Positions 1-9,078 of a stretch of 41,232 nucleotides of DNA are shown one piece after another. A program made the translations under genes and the position numbers. The notes under the pieces were generated by a model. It was given only the letters and a program-made list of their open reading frames with translations. It was not told the origin of the DNA and made no database searches. Source of the stretch: Methanobacteriota archaeon (lineage in GTDB: Archaea; Thermoplasmatota; Thermoplasmata; Methanomassiliicoccales; Methanomassiliicoccaceae); assembly GCA_012518185.1 (NCBI GenBank), contig JAAYTA010000048.1, forward strand, positions 1 to 41,232, written 5' to 3'. Numbering within the stretch: position 1 is the stretch's first letter; each line of letters starts with the position of its first letter.

Positions 1-155
1 ATGGAACTTACGTTCTCACCCTTGTGAATAGAGTGAATGATAGATCCAGAAAGCCTATTGATCGCTCTAGTGGACTTGATGGTGACTTCGCGGACCTGAT
101 CCTTCTCTTCAAGTCGAGACTCTATGCGGTCGGCGATATCTTTCAAGTTATTCAT
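1..155 (-). CDS. Archaeal translin-family protein (N-terminal part, cut by window edge)
   Basis: Reading leftward from an ATG at 153-155 gives an open frame beginning MNNLKDIADRIESRLEEKDQ and running off the window. The pattern of a basic/acidic helix followed by REVTIKSTRAINRLSGSIIHSIHKGE resembles the first helices of archaeal translin homologues (COG2178), all-helical relatives of eukaryotic translin/TRAX that bind RNA or single-stranded DNA. It begins 25 bases after the purD stop on the same strand and is probably the last gene of a hypB-purD-translin unit. Only about 51 codons are visible, so the assignment rests on the N-terminal pattern alone; the archaeal role is not established. Confidence 0.7.
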   Translation of the reverse strand, partial: MNNLKDIADRIESRLEEKDQVREVTIKSTRAINRLSGSIIHSIHKGENVSS

Positions 156-180
156 AATGAAGGAACAAACGGTTTCCTAT

Positions 181-1503
181 TTACGCTTTCCTAAGCTTCG
201 CTATATGCTCAATTCTCTTATTCACTAGCTCTGCTTTCCCTATGTCATGACGTACGAATATCGCTTCTCCATGGATGTGATCAAGTGCCCTCTCACAAGC
301 TTCTTCGGCTGCTTGGATAGAATCATCAATACCAACTACACCTATTGATCGAGATGTCGTGGTCAGAATATCATTTCCTTCTTCATTTACCATAGCAAAA
401 TAAATGCGGGCATCCTCTCTAGCGATGGCGTTCTCATTAATTTCAATTAGCTTACCAGCCTGAGGGCTGGTCCCATATCCCTTTGGCACAACGTATTTGC
501 ACACAGTAGCCTTTCTTGCAAATGATATATCTTTTGAAAGAGAGCCATCTACAATATTCTGACATATGTCGAGAAATGGCGTTTCTAATATGGATAGCAC
601 GTTCATTGCCTCAGGATCTCCAAATCTTGCATTGAATTCTATGACTCGTGGACCCTCACATGTCAGCATGAATTGACCATACAGCACGCCGCGATATGGA
701 TGACCTTCTCTAGCCATAGCTTCAATTGTTAATCTCATAATATTCAGTGCTGCATCACGATCATTGTTATTTACAAACGGTAGTAAATGATCTTCAGCAG
801 AATAGGAGCCCATGCCTCCAGTATTAGGTCCTTTGTCACCTTCATAAGCACGTTTATGATCCTGGACTAACGGCATTGGAATTATATTTCGTCCGTCGCA
901 GAATACCTGTAATGTGAATTCCTCACCCACTGCTCTCTCCTCAAGAATTACGCCTCCCCCACCCATATTCTGCCTGAATATCTCTTCTAGATACTCATCA
1001 GCATCCTGGATGGTCTGTAGATGCTCCCCCATAACTTTTACTCCCTTTCCTCCTGTGAGGCCTATAGGCTTGATGGCAAGCTCTAATCCGGAGTCTCGGA
1101 TGAATTTTTTTGCGTCCTTTGAATTATCGAAGGAGGCAAAATGCAAATTGCCAGGTATATCATATCGCTGCATCAATTCGCGTGCAAAACTTTTTGAGGT
1201 TTCTAATCTAGCGGCTTCCCTTGTAGGTCCCACGCAGGCAATACCCTCGGCCTGAAGTAAATTCACCAGTCCTACTTCTAGAGGAGCTTCAGGGCCCATA
1301 ACTGCCAAATCAACATTAGATGATTTAGCAAATTTAACCACGTTAATTACGTCGGTCTCTTCAATCAGACAAACATCTTTAGCTAATCTTACTATTCCTG
1401 GATTTCTATTTTTCATTGCTGAATATATTTCAGCACCACTGCTATATAGGGCAGCAGACAGAGCATGTTCTCTGCCTCCACCTCCAACGACAAGCACCTT
1501 CAT
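181..1503 (-). CDS. purD: Phosphoribosylamine--glycine ligase (GAR synthetase)
   Basis: PurD joins glycine to 5-phosphoribosylamine with ATP, the second step of purine synthesis, in the cytoplasm. The 440-residue product has the N-terminal nucleotide-binding motif GGGGREHAL (residues 7-15), the ATP-grasp loop KPIGLTGGKGV near 146-156, the signature DHKRAYEGDKGPNTGGMG near 215-232, and the metal-binding FNARFGDPEAM near 293-303. Length is normal for the family and no key motif is missing. It lies 38 bases downstream of hypB and 25 bases upstream of a translin homologue, all on the minus strand, which suggests co-transcription. No other purine genes are in the window. Confidence 0.97.
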   Translation of the reverse strand: MKVLVVGGGGREHALSAALYSSGAEIYSAMKNRNPGIVRLAKDVCLIEETDVINVVKFAKSSNVDLAVMGPEAPLEVGLVNLLQAEGIACVGPTREAARLETSKSFARELMQRYDIPGNLHFASFDNSKDAKKFIRDSGLELAIKPIGLTGGKGVKVMGEHLQTIQDADEYLEEIFRQNMGGGGVILEERAVGEEFTLQVFCDGRNIIPMPLVQDHKRAYEGDKGPNTGGMGSYSAEDHLLPFVNNNDRDAALNIMRLTIEAMAREGHPYRGVLYGQFMLTCEGPRVIEFNARFGDPEAMNVLSILETPFLDICQNIVDGSLSKDISFARKATVCKYVVPKGYGTSPQAGKLIEINENAIAREDARIYFAMVNEEGNDILTTTSRSIGVVGIDDSIQAAEEACERALDHIHGEAIFVRHDIGKAELVNKRIEHIAKLRKA

Positions 1504-1541
1504 ACGAGCACCGCCTTAGATAAAGAGAAGTAGAATAAAAA

Positions 1542-2198
1542 TTAGGCGTGAATATTCAACGCCTTGAAAAGCTCTTCAATACCCTCTCCCGTCTTCGCGC
1601 TGGTACGGAACAAGCGAGCTCCTTTCTTAAATTTAGCATAATCAGCATCTAATCTATCGATATCCATATCTACATGAGGTAAGAGATCGATCTTGTTCAA
1701 TACTGCTATGTCAGATTCTAAGAAAATGAGCGGCTGCTTCCTTATCATATCATCGCCTTCTGTTACCGATATGACAACCATGCGGTGATCTGCACCCAAT
1801 GGGAAATCAGCAGGACAAACTAAGTTACCTACATTCTCAATGAATAGAAAATCGATTGAGTCGAGGTCCAACTCTTCTAACGCATGATCTACTAAATGAG
1901 CATCTAGATGACATTCTTTTCCTGTGTTAACATTCACAGCCGGAACTCCTGCATCTCGGAATCTGTCAAAATCATCCTGACCAGTGACATCACCGGCAAG
2001 CACGGCGGCTTTAATTCCCATACGCCCCATCTCAACAGCCATCTTCTCAATGAGAAGTGTCTTACCAGCACCTATAGATCCCATTACGTCTACTGAGCGG
2101 ATATTATGAGAATGGAGTAGGCGACGGACTTCTTGACCAAGTTTACGATTCTCAGCCAAAATGTCTGCTTCCATACTAATATCAGATATTTTGTGCAC
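1542..2198 (-). CDS. hypB: Hydrogenase nickel-incorporation GTPase HypB
   Basis: HypB is the SIMIBI-class GTPase that delivers nickel to the active site of [NiFe] hydrogenases together with HypA. The 218-residue protein has the P-loop GSIGAGKT (40-47), NKID (168-171) for guanine recognition, and the archaeal metal site: Cys96-His97 in ECHLDAH and Cys128 in GNLVCP. There is no His-rich N-terminal nickel store as in some bacterial HypB. The start is a GTG giving MHKISDI, which matches the usual archaeal N-terminus; an ATG eight codons later is possible. It heads a minus-strand run with purD and the translin homologue. HypA is not in the window, and hypE is 23 kb away. Confidence 0.96.
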   Translation of the reverse strand: MHKISDISMEADILAENRKLGQEVRRLLHSHNIRSVDVMGSIGAGKTLLIEKMAVEMGRMGIKAAVLAGDVTGQDDFDRFRDAGVPAVNVNTGKECHLDAHLVDHALEELDLDSIDFLFIENVGNLVCPADFPLGADHRMVVISVTEGDDMIRKQPLIFLESDIAVLNKIDLLPHVDMDIDRLDADYAKFKKGARLFRTSAKTGEGIEELFKALNIHA

Positions 2199-2449
2199 AG
2201 CATAGCTAGGATGAACGACCTAATAATTATTGTTCTTAAATTGCGATAAAGAAACGAATAATCGAGTCAAATGTCATATGAATCATATGCATTATGGTCA
2301 AATACTTTATTGATAATAATCTAGATCTATTAAATCCAATTTATTAATTTTAAACTTAGAATGTAAACTTTATTTACTGATGAATTTTACTATACTAAGG
2401 GCACGCACTCTTAATTAAGGATGAACAATATCTCGCGCTTGATCAAGCT
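2199..2449. promoter_or_regulatory. Divergent AT-rich promoter region between hypB and gatD
   Basis: These 251 bases separate two genes read away from each other, so both promoters must lie here. The sequence is strongly AT-rich, with several candidate TATA boxes; TTAATTAA at 2411-2418 is 32-39 bases before the gatD ATG and is the best placed for that gene. I see no convincing operator, hairpin or small gene. The box assignment is by position and composition only. Confidence 0.35.
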
Positions 2450-3745
2450 ATGTATTATTCACCACATCTTATGTCAATGCTCCAGAGTATAGATGCTGCC
2501 GAGGGAGATACCATTAGAATCTCTGGTGATGGGCGAGATATTTCCGGTGTACTTCAACCATCTGGAGAATTTAGCCACCCTGACGTACTTGTTGTTAAAA
2601 TGGACAGTGGCTACGATGTGGGCGTTCGGATAACTCCTTCAATGAATGTAAATATAATTGCTAAGGGAGAGGTTAAAACAATACCATCCAGGGTGCCCAG
2701 TAAGGGAAAAGGATTACCCAGAGTGGCAATACTTGGCACTGGTGGAACAATATCTTCATATGCAGATCAGCGCACCGGTGCAGTGCATCCTGCCCTATCT
2801 GCGGAGGACTTACTCAACACTGTTCCAGAAATCGCTGATATATGCGATGTAAACGCTGAGGCTGTATTTTCAATATTCTCAGAAAATATGTCAGTGGATA
2901 ATTGGCAACAACTTGCCGAAGTGACTGCCGACTATCTTAATTCTGGTATAGATGGAGTGATAATACTGCATGGCACAGATACCATGAGCTACACTGCTGC
3001 TGCATTATCATTCATGCTTGGAGATATTCCAAAACCTGTGATTATAACTGGAGCCCAACGATCCTCTGATAGGCCATCATCGGATGCATACATCAATCTC
3101 TATAGTGCAGCGCAATTTATACTCTCTTCAGATGCAGCTGAAGTATTGGTGCTTATGCATGATAGTCCATCCGATACCTCAGTTGCTGTACATAGAGCTA
3201 CTAAGGTCCGAAAAATGCACACCTCTCGTCGCGATGCCTTCCAGAGCATAAATATATCTCCAATAGCGAAATTAGGCTCTGAGGGCGATATCGCATACTT
3301 GGAATCATATAATCAGAAATCTAATGTCAGAGTTTCACCCCGATTAGGTATGGAAAAAGATGTAGCATTTATACAATATTATCCGGGAATGAGTCCCACT
3401 ATATTCGAGAATATAATAGCTAAAAATAAAGGCGTAGTTATTTCTGGAACCGGCCTTGGTCATGTAAATTCAGAACTAATCAAACCTATGCGAAAGGCTA
3501 TCGAGTCTGGAACAGTGATAGTTATGACTTCACAATGCCTAAGTGGCAGCGTAAATCTAAATGTATATTCGACTGGAAGAGATTTACTATCAGCTGGAGT
3601 GATTTCAGGAGAAGATATGCTTCCTGAAACTGCATACGTCAAACTCATGTGGGCGCTAGGACAAACAGATGATGTTGTAGAAGTAAGAAAGATAATGGCG
3701 AGTAATCTTAGAGGAGAGCTCTCCGATAGGAGGCTGATGCAATGA
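2450..3745 (+). CDS. gatD: Glutamyl-tRNA(Gln) amidotransferase subunit D
   Basis: GatD is the asparaginase-like subunit of the archaeal GatDE complex. It releases ammonia from glutamine or asparagine, and GatE uses it to convert Glu-tRNA(Gln) to Gln-tRNA(Gln). The 431-residue protein has a GatD-specific N-terminal beta domain (about 1-85), then an asparaginase fold with LGTGGTISS (95-103, catalytic Thr100) and HGTDTM (174-179, Thr176-Asp177). The lysine in the VRKMHTSRRDAF stretch is the family's catalytic lysine by position. Its TGA stop overlaps the gatE ATG (ATGA), indicating translational coupling. GatDE is found only in archaea, making this pair a strong taxonomic marker. Confidence 0.97.
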   Translation: MYYSPHLMSMLQSIDAAEGDTIRISGDGRDISGVLQPSGEFSHPDVLVVKMDSGYDVGVRITPSMNVNIIAKGEVKTIPSRVPSKGKGLPRVAILGTGGTISSYADQRTGAVHPALSAEDLLNTVPEIADICDVNAEAVFSIFSENMSVDNWQQLAEVTADYLNSGIDGVIILHGTDTMSYTAAALSFMLGDIPKPVIITGAQRSSDRPSSDAYINLYSAAQFILSSDAAEVLVLMHDSPSDTSVAVHRATKVRKMHTSRRDAFQSINISPIAKLGSEGDIAYLESYNQKSNVRVSPRLGMEKDVAFIQYYPGMSPTIFENIIAKNKGVVISGTGLGHVNSELIKPMRKAIESGTVIVMTSQCLSGSVNLNVYSTGRDLLSAGVISGEDMLPETAYVKLMWALGQTDDVVEVRKIMASNLRGELSDRRLMQ

Positions 3746-5598
3746 GCCATGAAGTCACTGTAGGTCTCGAGATACATCAGCAATTGAATACGAGAAAATT
3801 GTTCTGCAATTGTCCTTCCTGTCTTGTAGAGGAAGAAGGGGCCACATTCCAGCGCCGTCTTCGACCTATCCAGTCGGAGGAGGGTAAGATAGATCGTGCC
3901 GCATTAGATCAAGCGGAGAGAAAGATGCAATTTCGATATCAATCGCCCTCATCGGCCAGCTGCCTCGTGGAAGCTGATGAAGAGCCTCCTCATGATGCCA
4001 GCTCTGAAGCAATAGATGTCGCACTTACAGTTGCTGCCCTACTTGGAGCTAAGCCGCTAGATGAGATATATTTTATGCGCAAACTTGTCATTGACGGTTC
4101 TAATACTACTGGATTCCAGCGAACAGCTATGATAGCTCTTGATGGATTTTTAGAGGTAAATGGTAGACGCATATCGATTGATACACTATGTCTCGAAGAG
4201 GATGCAGCAAGAAAGGTAGAGACAGATGGTTCTGAAATCACTTATCGATTAGATCGACTCGGAATCCCTCTGATAGAGATCGCCACTGCTCCAGATATGC
4301 ACTCGCCTGAAGAGGTCAAAGAAGTGGCACAGCGCATTGGTTCTATAATGCGTGCAACTCGCAAGGTGAAGAGAGGTATAGGGACAATACGAGAGGACGT
4401 TAACATCTCCATACCTGGGGGAGCTCGCGTAGAGATCAAAGGTGTACAAGAATTGCGTATGCTACCCACATACGTGGAAAAAGAGATGGAGCGTCAACAA
4501 TCATTATTAGCCATACGTGATATTTTATCTGGAAGAGGTATCGAACCAGTGGCCATAGAGGTGACCGATCTTACTTATCTCTTCGAAGGGTGTAAATCCA
4601 AAGTCATTACCAGCGCATTGAAGAGTGGGGGAAAGGTAATGGTATCGAGACTTCCTGGCTTTACTGGTGTTTTGAGATCTGAGGATGGCAAACTACGTTT
4701 AGGTGCGGAGATGGCACAATATGCTCGTACTAAGGGTGTGAGAGGAATATTTCACTCCGATGAGTTACCTGCATATGGTATCGAGAAGCAATATGTAGAT
4801 GCCATTCGAGATGCTCTTAAATTAGGTCCTCAAGATGCATTTGCTCTATGCGCTGCATCAGCGGCAAAGGCCCGCGAAGCTCTTAAGACTGCAGTAGAGA
4901 GAGCCAACGGAGCCTTAGTAGGTGTTCCTGAAGAAACAAGAGATCCGCTTCCTGATGGTTCATCAGTATATTCACGTCCGCTACCTGGCGCTGATAGAAT
5001 GCATCCTGAAACAGATGTTTTACCTATATCTGTACCAACGGATCGTATGGAAAACATCCTCTCAAATTTACCCGAATTACCTGAAATACGAATAGAACGA
5101 ATTGCTAATGATTATGGCATTCATATTCAACAATCTACTCAGTTAGTCAGGGAAGGATGGGATGACGTATTCGAAGAGATCGCCACTGATAATGAGCTAG
5201 CTGCATTAGCAGCTAGGACACTCACGTCTACCTTATCTGAATTAGAGCGTGAAATTGACATCTCTCAATTAAATGAAAATATCTTAAAGGCCGCATTCGC
5301 TGGCGTATCGTCAGGGACATTTGCTAAGGAAGCTGTCCCCGATGTGCTAAGGAAAATGGCGGAGGGCATGAATATAGATGAGGCAGTTAGCGAACTAGGT
5401 CTATCTGCGATGAGTGCAGATGAGGCTAGAGAAATAGTTGCGCGAGTGATCCGGGAACGTGAAGATTTTGTACGTGAGAAGGGTAAAGCTGCTATAGGGC
5501 CCCTCATGGGTCCAGTTATGGCTGAATTACGTGGTAGACTAGATGGTAAGGCTGCCAATGAATTACTCAGAGAGGAGCTACAAAAATTATTATCTTAG
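3742..5598 (+). CDS. gatE: Glutamyl-tRNA(Gln) amidotransferase subunit E
   Basis: GatE is the tRNA-binding kinase/amidotransferase subunit that phosphorylates Glu-tRNA(Gln) and transfers ammonia supplied by GatD. The 618-residue product begins MSHEVTVGLEIHQQLNTRKLFCNCPS, the GatB/GatE family N-terminus, with the cradle domain following. The GatE-specific AspRS-like insertion falls at roughly 290-410 (GAEMAQYARTKGVRGIFHSDELP), and the C-terminal helical and YqeY-like tail ends the protein. Length is normal for GatE and well above bacterial GatB (about 480). The start overlaps gatD by four bases. Confidence 0.97.
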   Translation: MSHEVTVGLEIHQQLNTRKLFCNCPSCLVEEEGATFQRRLRPIQSEEGKIDRAALDQAERKMQFRYQSPSSASCLVEADEEPPHDASSEAIDVALTVAALLGAKPLDEIYFMRKLVIDGSNTTGFQRTAMIALDGFLEVNGRRISIDTLCLEEDAARKVETDGSEITYRLDRLGIPLIEIATAPDMHSPEEVKEVAQRIGSIMRATRKVKRGIGTIREDVNISIPGGARVEIKGVQELRMLPTYVEKEMERQQSLLAIRDILSGRGIEPVAIEVTDLTYLFEGCKSKVITSALKSGGKVMVSRLPGFTGVLRSEDGKLRLGAEMAQYARTKGVRGIFHSDELPAYGIEKQYVDAIRDALKLGPQDAFALCAASAAKAREALKTAVERANGALVGVPEETRDPLPDGSSVYSRPLPGADRMHPETDVLPISVPTDRMENILSNLPELPEIRIERIANDYGIHIQQSTQLVREGWDDVFEEIATDNELAALAARTLTSTLSELEREIDISQLNENILKAAFAGVSSGTFAKEAVPDVLRKMAEGMNIDEAVSELGLSAMSADEAREIVARVIREREDFVREKGKAAIGPLMGPVMAELRGRLDGKAANELLREELQKLLS

Positions 5599-5626
5599 TA
5601 ATGGCACATTCTCAGTAGAATAATTC

Positions 5627-6202
5627 TTACGGCTCCAAAGGACGTAATTCCTCGACCCAAATTTCTTCAAAGAATAATTGCTGACGTCCAAGTTCAATGC
5701 GTTGGAATGGCCTAAGGATTGTTTCCAATGCGATTTGGTTCATTTCAGTAGACAACAAAAGGATTATTCTTCCATTAGGGAGAAGATGTTCAGGAGCTCT
5801 ATTTAGAAATCGATCTACAACTTCTGTGCCGTCTGGGCCACCTGCCCAAGCCAATGCTAGATTATCATCTTCAGTCCCGGGACAATATGGGGGGTTGAAG
5901 ACGATGAGATCGAATTGTTCTGATATGTTTTGGAACAAATCACTTTCCCGCACATCTCCTGATAACTCATTCCGACGCAGGTTCGCCTCAGTACACTCTA
6001 CTGCCATAGGATTCACATCTGCAGCTATCACTGATTTAGCACTAGCTGCAAGGTGACAAGTTATTAGGCCAGTACCTGGACCCATTTCCAAAACAGACTC
6101 GTCGGGATGAATTTCTAATACACCTAATAGTAAAAAAGTATCTTCCATGGGAGGATACACATTCTCACATTCAACTATGTCGATCTCCTGGCGATATCTC
6201 AT
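5627..6202 (-). CDS. HEMK2/Mtq2-type N5-glutamine methyltransferase
   Basis: This Rossmann-fold SAM-dependent methyltransferase carries the VYPPMEDTFLLL motif typical of HEMK2/Mtq2 proteins, the SAM loop EMGPGTGLIT, and the catalytic NPPY (residues 103-106 from the ATG chosen here). In archaea and eukaryotes such proteins, with a Trm112 partner, methylate the glutamine of the GGQ motif in the class-I release factor; that role is inferred from the family. I chose the ATG at 6202 (191 residues). A TTG at 6238 would add 12 residues but leave only 28 bases before the divergent rhomboid gene. It converges with gatE, 28 bases apart. Confidence 0.88.
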   Translation of the reverse strand: MRYRQEIDIVECENVYPPMEDTFLLLGVLEIHPDESVLEMGPGTGLITCHLAASAKSVIAADVNPMAVECTEANLRRNELSGDVRESDLFQNISEQFDLIVFNPPYCPGTEDDNLALAWAGGPDGTEVVDRFLNRAPEHLLPNGRIILLLSTEMNQIALETILRPFQRIELGRQQLFFEEIWVEELRPLEP

Positions 6203-6266
6203 ATTCCGCTGAATAGTACTAGAGCCTCTTAATTCCAAGGTGCTGCTGACACCAAATCAACTATAA

Positions 6267-7199
6267 GTGAATGGATACATGCACACGGCCATGATAGGTT
6301 TAGCCTCCTATGCGGTAATAGTTATAATCGCCGTCACCTTGATAATGGGGGCAAGGAAACATGCCGACTTAACGCCCATATTAATTCTAAGTAACTTAAT
6401 AATATTTTTTGTAGAATTTCTCAGCTCGCCAGTTATAGGCATACCAATGAACTCACCGGTAGTGCAGGAGTTGGCATTTCAGCCAGCGGATCTCTCACAA
6501 GGAAATTTCTATACACTTTTCACTTCAATGTTCTTACATGCTAACTTTGTAACTCATCTATTAGGGAATATGCTCTTCCTGTTTTTACTAGGAATGCCAC
6601 TTGAGCAACGTATAGGTAAGATACGTTTTGCTGTAGTATACTTTGTATCTGGCATAATAGGGACTCTGTTCATGGGCATAGTGTTAATAGATAGCCCAAC
6701 CACGCTAGTATTAGGAGCCTCAGGAGCTATCTCGGGCCTTATGGGTGCCCTCTTACTCCTATATCCTCGAGATCAGATACCAATGATGTTAGGGATAATA
6801 TTCCTGCCAAGGGTACCTGTCTGGTTAGCTGGTGTTAGCTGGCTCATATTATCAGTATTACAGTATGTTGGACTATCAAATAGTGGGGTAGCATGGGAAG
6901 CACATTTAATTGGCTTCATAGTAGGAGCAGTCGTTGCTGGTGCTATAGGGAGTAAGGAATCAATAGATCATAAAGCTAGATCGAGATCCATGGATCCCTC
7001 CATTTTGGAACCACTTGCTACTACACCTGGCCTACGCAATGCTCTAGAATCAATCAGCAATGAGGAGCATCCTGACGTCAGAAGAGCCTGGTTAGAATAT
7101 TTCGCCGAACATGCTACATGTCCACAGTGTGCAGGTAAGATGAAGTATCAAAATGGCAGAATGGTATGTCCATGCGGATATGAGGTAGAGATACGATGA
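6267..7199 (+). CDS. Rhomboid-family intramembrane serine protease with C-terminal zinc ribbon
   Basis: Rhomboids cleave membrane proteins within the bilayer. The 310-residue protein has about six or seven hydrophobic segments, the HLLGN motif (97-101), catalytic Ser152 in GASGAISG, and catalytic His213 in HLIGF, so the dyad looks intact. After the last membrane segment comes a cytoplasmic-looking linker and a short zinc ribbon with Cys285, Cys288, Cys301 and Cys303 (CPQC...CPC), an unusual addition to this fold. The start is GTG at 6267; an ATG at 6279 is an alternative. The stop overlaps the next gene's ATG (ATGA), so the two are likely co-translated. The substrate is unknown. Confidence 0.9.
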   Translation: MNGYMHTAMIGLASYAVIVIIAVTLIMGARKHADLTPILILSNLIIFFVEFLSSPVIGIPMNSPVVQELAFQPADLSQGNFYTLFTSMFLHANFVTHLLGNMLFLFLLGMPLEQRIGKIRFAVVYFVSGIIGTLFMGIVLIDSPTTLVLGASGAISGLMGALLLLYPRDQIPMMLGIIFLPRVPVWLAGVSWLILSVLQYVGLSNSGVAWEAHLIGFIVGAVVAGAIGSKESIDHKARSRSMDPSILEPLATTPGLRNALESISNEEHPDVRRAWLEYFAEHATCPQCAGKMKYQNGRMVCPCGYEVEIR

Positions 7200-7774
7200 A
7201 TCGGGTAATCTTAGTAGTGACTGGACTATTAAATAGGGATGGAAATCAGATTGTTGAGGCTCATTCTTCTGCCACCTTAATACTATCTGGGAATGCCGCA
7301 ATCCTAGTAGATACTTCTAGCATCGAGCGACGAGCTGAGCTGCTGAATAATCTAGAAGAAATAGGCATACTTCCTTCTCAAGTAGATGTAGTAGTGCTTA
7401 CTCATATGCATCACGATCACATAGGTAATCTAGAGCTTTTTCCAGAGGCAAGGAAGCTGGCTAGGGTGGAAGAGGGCGATTTTGATGGAATTGAACAGAT
7501 AACTAATGATATGGAATTAATTCCCGGAGTAACTTTGATGCATACGCCTGGACATACAGAAGGGAGCATGAGTGTTGTGGTAGACAGTGGAGATGCAACA
7601 TATGTGATCACTGGAGATGCTATCCCGACAAAGGATAATCATGATCGTTGGATTCCTCCAGGAATTAATATTGATCCTGAATTAGCACTGTCAAGCATGA
7701 AGTGCATCTGTCAGATCGGGAATATTGTTATTCCTGGTCATGGAGAGCCATTTACATCGTGCGATGAGCGATAG
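7196..7774 (+). CDS. Metallo-beta-lactamase fold hydrolase (MBLAC1-like)
   Basis: The 192-residue protein has a complete di-metal site: HMHHDH (70-75), His120 in HTPGHTEG, Asp141 in ITGDA and His182 in IPGHGEP. The compact size and the order of motifs fit small single-domain hydrolases of the glyoxalase-II/MBLAC1 type. The substrate cannot be read from the sequence. It overlaps the rhomboid gene by four bases and is 21 bases upstream of a zinc-ribbon gene, in a likely four-gene unit ending in pcm. No added RNase motif or domain is present, so an RNA-processing role is less likely. Confidence 0.88.
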   Translation: MNRVILVVTGLLNRDGNQIVEAHSSATLILSGNAAILVDTSSIERRAELLNNLEEIGILPSQVDVVVLTHMHHDHIGNLELFPEARKLARVEEGDFDGIEQITNDMELIPGVTLMHTPGHTEGSMSVVVDSGDATYVITGDAIPTKDNHDRWIPPGINIDPELALSSMKCICQIGNIVIPGHGEPFTSCDER

Positions 7775-7795
7775 TTTTATCTCGCCGGCAAGTGC

Positions 7796-8413
7796 ATGAA
7801 TGGGCGGATACAAATGTCGGTACCGAACGCCATATACCTGGATTGCCCCAGTTGCGAGGAACATGCCGTCCATGAGGTTCTCAAGGGAAAGCTAGGAAAG
7901 AGGCAGGAAGTCATGGAGGCCACTGTTAAGTGTCAAGAATGTGGATATGTCTATGTAACAGTGGTTCGAGAACCCGAACAGATAATGGTACCCATTATCG
8001 TTTCTGAAAGGAGAACTTCTAGAAAAGAGCACATAGAGCTACTATCGGGAGATATGATCTCCGTCAATGATGAGGTATATCTCGGAGAAAACCATCTGTT
8101 GATAACTGCTATAGAGTGTGATGGGCGCAGAGTGAAACATTGTGCTGTCGAAGATGTCGATACCCTATGGGCGAAGAATTTCGACAAGGTCATTGTCAAA
8201 ATATCAGTAAACAAACACAGTCGTACCCTGGCCGCTCAAGTGGAAGCGCTTCCAGAGGAAGAATTCTATGTCGGCGATCTGATGACAGTAGGCCGAGACA
8301 ATGTTGTAATACACAATATTCGCTCCAAAGAAGGAACTGTCAGAAGAGGAGGGGTGCCTGCAAGAGATATAGTGCGCATATATACCAAGGCAGTTCGCAC
8401 GACTAACGCATGA
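7796..8413 (+). CDS. HVO_0476-family zinc-ribbon protein
   Basis: The 205-residue protein opens with a zinc ribbon, Cys17/Cys20 (CPSC) and Cys46/Cys49 (CQEC). Two tandem beta-rich domains follow; the stretches SGDMISVNDEVYLGENHLLITAIE and VGDLMTVGRDNVVIHNIR look like related halves. This architecture matches the archaeal HVO_0476/COG1326 family, conserved but of unknown function. An internal ATG giving MSVPNAIYLDCP, six codons downstream, is an equally plausible start. Its TGA stop overlaps the pcm ATG, so expression is coupled to the protein-repair enzyme. Confidence 0.85.
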   Translation: MNGRIQMSVPNAIYLDCPSCEEHAVHEVLKGKLGKRQEVMEATVKCQECGYVYVTVVREPEQIMVPIIVSERRTSRKEHIELLSGDMISVNDEVYLGENHLLITAIECDGRRVKHCAVEDVDTLWAKNFDKVIVKISVNKHSRTLAAQVEALPEEEFYVGDLMTVGRDNVVIHNIRSKEGTVRRGGVPARDIVRIYTKAVRTTNA

Positions 8414-9078
8414 TTATGTATGAAATAGAACGCAGTAGACTGGTAAAGCGACTGAAAGCTCATGGCACTGTAACTGACGAAAAGGTTCTCGAGGCCATGG
8501 GACAAGTTCCACGGCATGAGTTCCTCCCTTCGGATCTTAGATCTCAGGCATACGTAGACTCGCCTCTTCCAATAGGTATGGATCAAACTATATCTGCTCC
8601 CCATATGGTAGGCATAATGCTGGAGGAGCTGGAACTACGACCAGGACATAAGGTATTGGAGATAGGAGGAGGCTCCGGATATCATGCAGCGTTGATGGGA
8701 TATATGGTACGTCCAGATGGAATAGTATATACAGTAGAGCGCTTAGAATCTCTGGGGAAAAAGGCTGAAGAAGTAATTGATCACCTAGGGTATAATGATG
8801 TTGTGAAGATAGTGATTGCCGATGGCTCAGCAGGCCTTGCAGAACATGCTCCTTATGATAGAATAACAGTGGCAGCAGCTGCTCCTGGTGTGCCTAAGCC
8901 CTTGGAAGAACAACTAGCCGATGGTGGCCGTATGCTCGTACCTGTTGGAGGGAGAGGTTATCAAGATTTAATGCTCGTAACTCGCAACGGTGATCGGTTA
9001 GAGCGCACTAGCCTGGGCGGCGTAGTATTTGTACCACTTATAGGTGAGCATGGGCACGAAGATCATTCTAGAATGTGA
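8410..9078 (+). CDS. pcm: Protein-L-isoaspartate O-methyltransferase
   Basis: PCM uses SAM to methylate isoaspartyl residues formed by aging proteins and so starts their repair. The 222-residue protein has the family motif DQTISAPHM (58-66), the SAM loop EIGGGSGYHAA (84-94), and the downstream DRITVAAAAPGVPKPL segment. Length is typical. It starts on the ATGA overlap with the HVO_0476-family gene and is the last gene of the plus-strand run. Its 3' end overlaps the convergent HAD phosphatase gene by 16 bases. Confidence 0.96.
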   Translation: MIMYEIERSRLVKRLKAHGTVTDEKVLEAMGQVPRHEFLPSDLRSQAYVDSPLPIGMDQTISAPHMVGIMLEELELRPGHKVLEIGGGSGYHAALMGYMVRPDGIVYTVERLESLGKKAEEVIDHLGYNDVVKIVIADGSAGLAEHAPYDRITVAAAAPGVPKPLEEQLADGGRMLVPVGGRGYQDLMLVTRNGDRLERTSLGGVVFVPLIGEHGHEDHSRM

